From: Bacillota bacterium
Lineage (GTDB): Bacteria > Bacillota > Sulfobacillia > Sulfobacillales > Sulfobacillaceae
Direction: 5' to 3'
Length of the DNA stretch: 6,533 nt
Assembly: GCA_021820675.1 (NCBI GenBank)
Contig: JAKADI010000099.1
Coordinates: forward strand, 1-6,533
Below the pieces are notes generated by a model, which was not told the origin of the DNA, ran no database searches, and worked only from the letters and a program-made list of their open reading frames with translations. Position numbers and translations under genes: made by a program. Positions 5,613 to 6,533 of this stretch are shown here, in pieces (the stretch's first letter is position 1; each line of letters begins with the position of its first letter).

Positions 5613-6056
5613 ATGGAAAACCAGACGATATTCGACAGCATCAATTCACTCACACAAAAAATTATCATCCTGAAAATCTGCCAGAATTTGGAGCGTTCCC
5701 AGCACCGCCATGGCCTGACAGGATCCCGGCTGAGTGCCGGCGCGGGCAAGCATCTTAAAGCCTTCAGCAAAACCTGTGCGCAGCTGCAGGACATGCGCGT
5801 GCTGACCTTTTTGTCTTATCTCACGTCACTGCGCCGGGAAGCACCGCAGCAAGGGTTCCGCCTAGACGAGATTCTGGATCAGGAGGTCTGGGACATTATG
5901 GCGCTCCGGATGGACTGGGCCGACGGGGTAGCTCTGGCGGACAATCCGGTCTTTGTCGGACTGGAGGTGCATGTGGAGGCCTTGCGCAAAAAACACCGCC
6001 TGACAGATTTGGAAGACGCGGCTTATGCGCAGATGCGAGGAGGAGAAACCCCATAG
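5613..6056 (+). CDS. Uncharacterised 147-aa protein preceding the restriction endonuclease-like gene
   Basis: I do not recognise a family. The protein is soluble and helical, starting MENQTIFDSINSL, with a hydrophobic helix KIIILKICQNL (residues 16-26), a glycine/basic stretch (HGLTGSRLSAGAGKHLK, 32-48) and a leucine-rich middle. The C-terminal half is acidic and mixed (LDEILDQEVWDIMALRMDWADG, about 84-105). I chose the ATG at 5613, with only GGCGGG as a weak ribosome binding site nine bases away; a TTG at 5592 would add seven residues, with AAGAAGAG rather far upstream. Its 3' end contains AGGAGGAG, the ribosome binding site for the next gene, and its stop overlaps that gene's presumed start, so the two are translationally coupled. 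It is probably a partner in the same restriction-like locus, for example a regulator or specificity helper, but this is inference. Codon use is more GC-rich than in the Ubl operon. Confidence 0.72.
   Translation: MENQTIFDSINSLTQKIIILKICQNLERSQHRHGLTGSRLSAGAGKHLKAFSKTCAQLQDMRVLTFLSYLTSLRREAPQQGFRLDEILDQEVWDIMALRMDWADGVALADNPVFVGLEVHVEALRKKHRLTDLEDAAYAQMRGGETP
6038..6045 (+). promoter_or_regulatory. Strong ribosome binding site of the AlwI-like gene
   Basis: AGGAGGAG ends seven bases before the ATA at 6053. This ideal spacing is the main evidence that translation starts there despite the unusual codon. Confidence 0.65.
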
Positions 6057-6533
6057 ACACCCGCAAATTATGGTTTATCACCCGCCCGGAGCGGGATCCG
6101 CAGTTTCACCGGGAGGCACTCCTGACTCTGGCAGACGTGACCCAGAACTTTTCTCAGCCGTGGGGCAAAAACCGGGCGCTGCATAAGGCCTACGAGGCCG
6201 CTCTGAATGCCGCCGGACTCAAACGGAACCATGTCAGCGCGGACGGCTCGGGCGGGCGCACCTGGGCGGCCATGCTGAAAACCTTCGGGTATATCTATCA
6301 GGATCCCAGCGGTCTGCTGATTCCCGCCAAAGCCGGCCTCAAGATTCTTGCCGGAGAAAAAGTGGTGGACAATGTCCGCAAGCAGATTATGACGCTGCAG
6401 ATTCCCAACGCCTATTTTCTGTCACCCGGCTTTCGTCCGGCCTTTGCCGCCGGTTTCCGGATTCGGCCGGCGCGTTTTCTGATCCGGCTCGTCAATGAAC
6501 CAGCCTTGTCCTACTACGTGACTAAAGAGGAAA
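6053..6533 (+). CDS. AlwI-like type II restriction endonuclease, N-terminal part (runs off the window)
   Basis: An open frame with no stop before the window ends, 160 residues visible. It begins DTRKLWFITRPERDPQFHRE and continues with LKRNHVSADGSGGRTWAAML (about 58-77), LLIPAKAGLKILAGEK (88-103), KQIMTLQIPNAYFLSPGFRP (109-128) and FRIRPARFLIRLVNE (133-147). The series W.ITRP.R.P, D.SG.RTW, a PAKAG turn followed by Q-PNAYF and I.P..FL..L resembles the N-terminal region of the AlwI family of type II restriction endonucleases. The catalytic nuclease residues would lie beyond the window, so the activity cannot be confirmed. There is no ATG, GTG or TTG near the expected start: the ribosome binding site points to ATA at 6053, which overlaps the preceding TAG. 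A methyltransferase would be expected downstream. Confidence 0.6.
   Translation, partial: MDTRKLWFITRPERDPQFHREALLTLADVTQNFSQPWGKNRALHKAYEAALNAAGLKRNHVSADGSGGRTWAAMLKTFGYIYQDPSGLLIPAKAGLKILAGEKVVDNVRKQIMTLQIPNAYFLSPGFRPAFAAGFRIRPARFLIRLVNEPALSYYVTKEE

Overview
The window carries a compact minus-strand operon that encodes a bacterial ubiquitin-like conjugation system joined to its own regulatory genes. A separate plus-strand locus at the right edge looks like a restriction system. Strong AGGAGG-type ribosome binding sites, TTG/GTG start options and intermediate GC content suggest a Gram-positive (Firmicutes-like) bacterium, but nothing here fixes the species.

Layout, in minus-strand transcription order. 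An ECF-like sigma factor (5181-4576) is followed 4 nt later by an acidic, unrecognised 141-aa protein (4571-4146). That gene overlaps an ImmA/IrrE-family zinc metallopeptidase with HELGH (4171-3326). Four ubiquitin-system genes follow with very tight spacing: a single-domain ubiquitin-like protein (3244-2984), an E2/UBC-like protein of the prokaryotic family E type (2971-2627), a JAB/JAMM isopeptidase (2630-2136, ATGA overlap with the E2 gene) and a ThiF/E1-like adenylyltransferase (2123-1317, very strong ribosome binding site). After a 217-nt gap comes a 290-aa protein of unknown function (1099-227) that could be a co-transcribed effector or accessory. Bases 1-226 hold no supported gene.

Right side. 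Bases 5182-5612 are a relatively AT-rich divergent intergenic region with two clear hairpins upstream of the sigma gene, candidate promoters and an orphan ribosome binding site. Rightward from it run an unrecognised protein (5613-6056) and the start of an AlwI-like type II restriction endonuclease (from 6053, running off the window). The second has no ordinary start codon: a near-perfect ribosome binding site points at an ATA overlapping the previous stop. This part is more GC-rich and looks like a different genetic unit placed next to the ubiquitin-like operon, as in a defence island.

How it may work (inference). E1 would adenylate the ubiquitin-like protein, the E2-like protein would help transfer it, and JAB would trim the precursor or remove the modifier. 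The sigma factor, the acidic protein and the ImmA/IrrE protease look like a sense-and-switch module: in ImmA/ImmR and IrrE/DdrO the protease destroys a repressor, and here the acidic protein is a candidate target. Linkage of sigma factor, metalloprotease and Ubl-E2-JAB-E1 in one operon is the most interesting point of the window.
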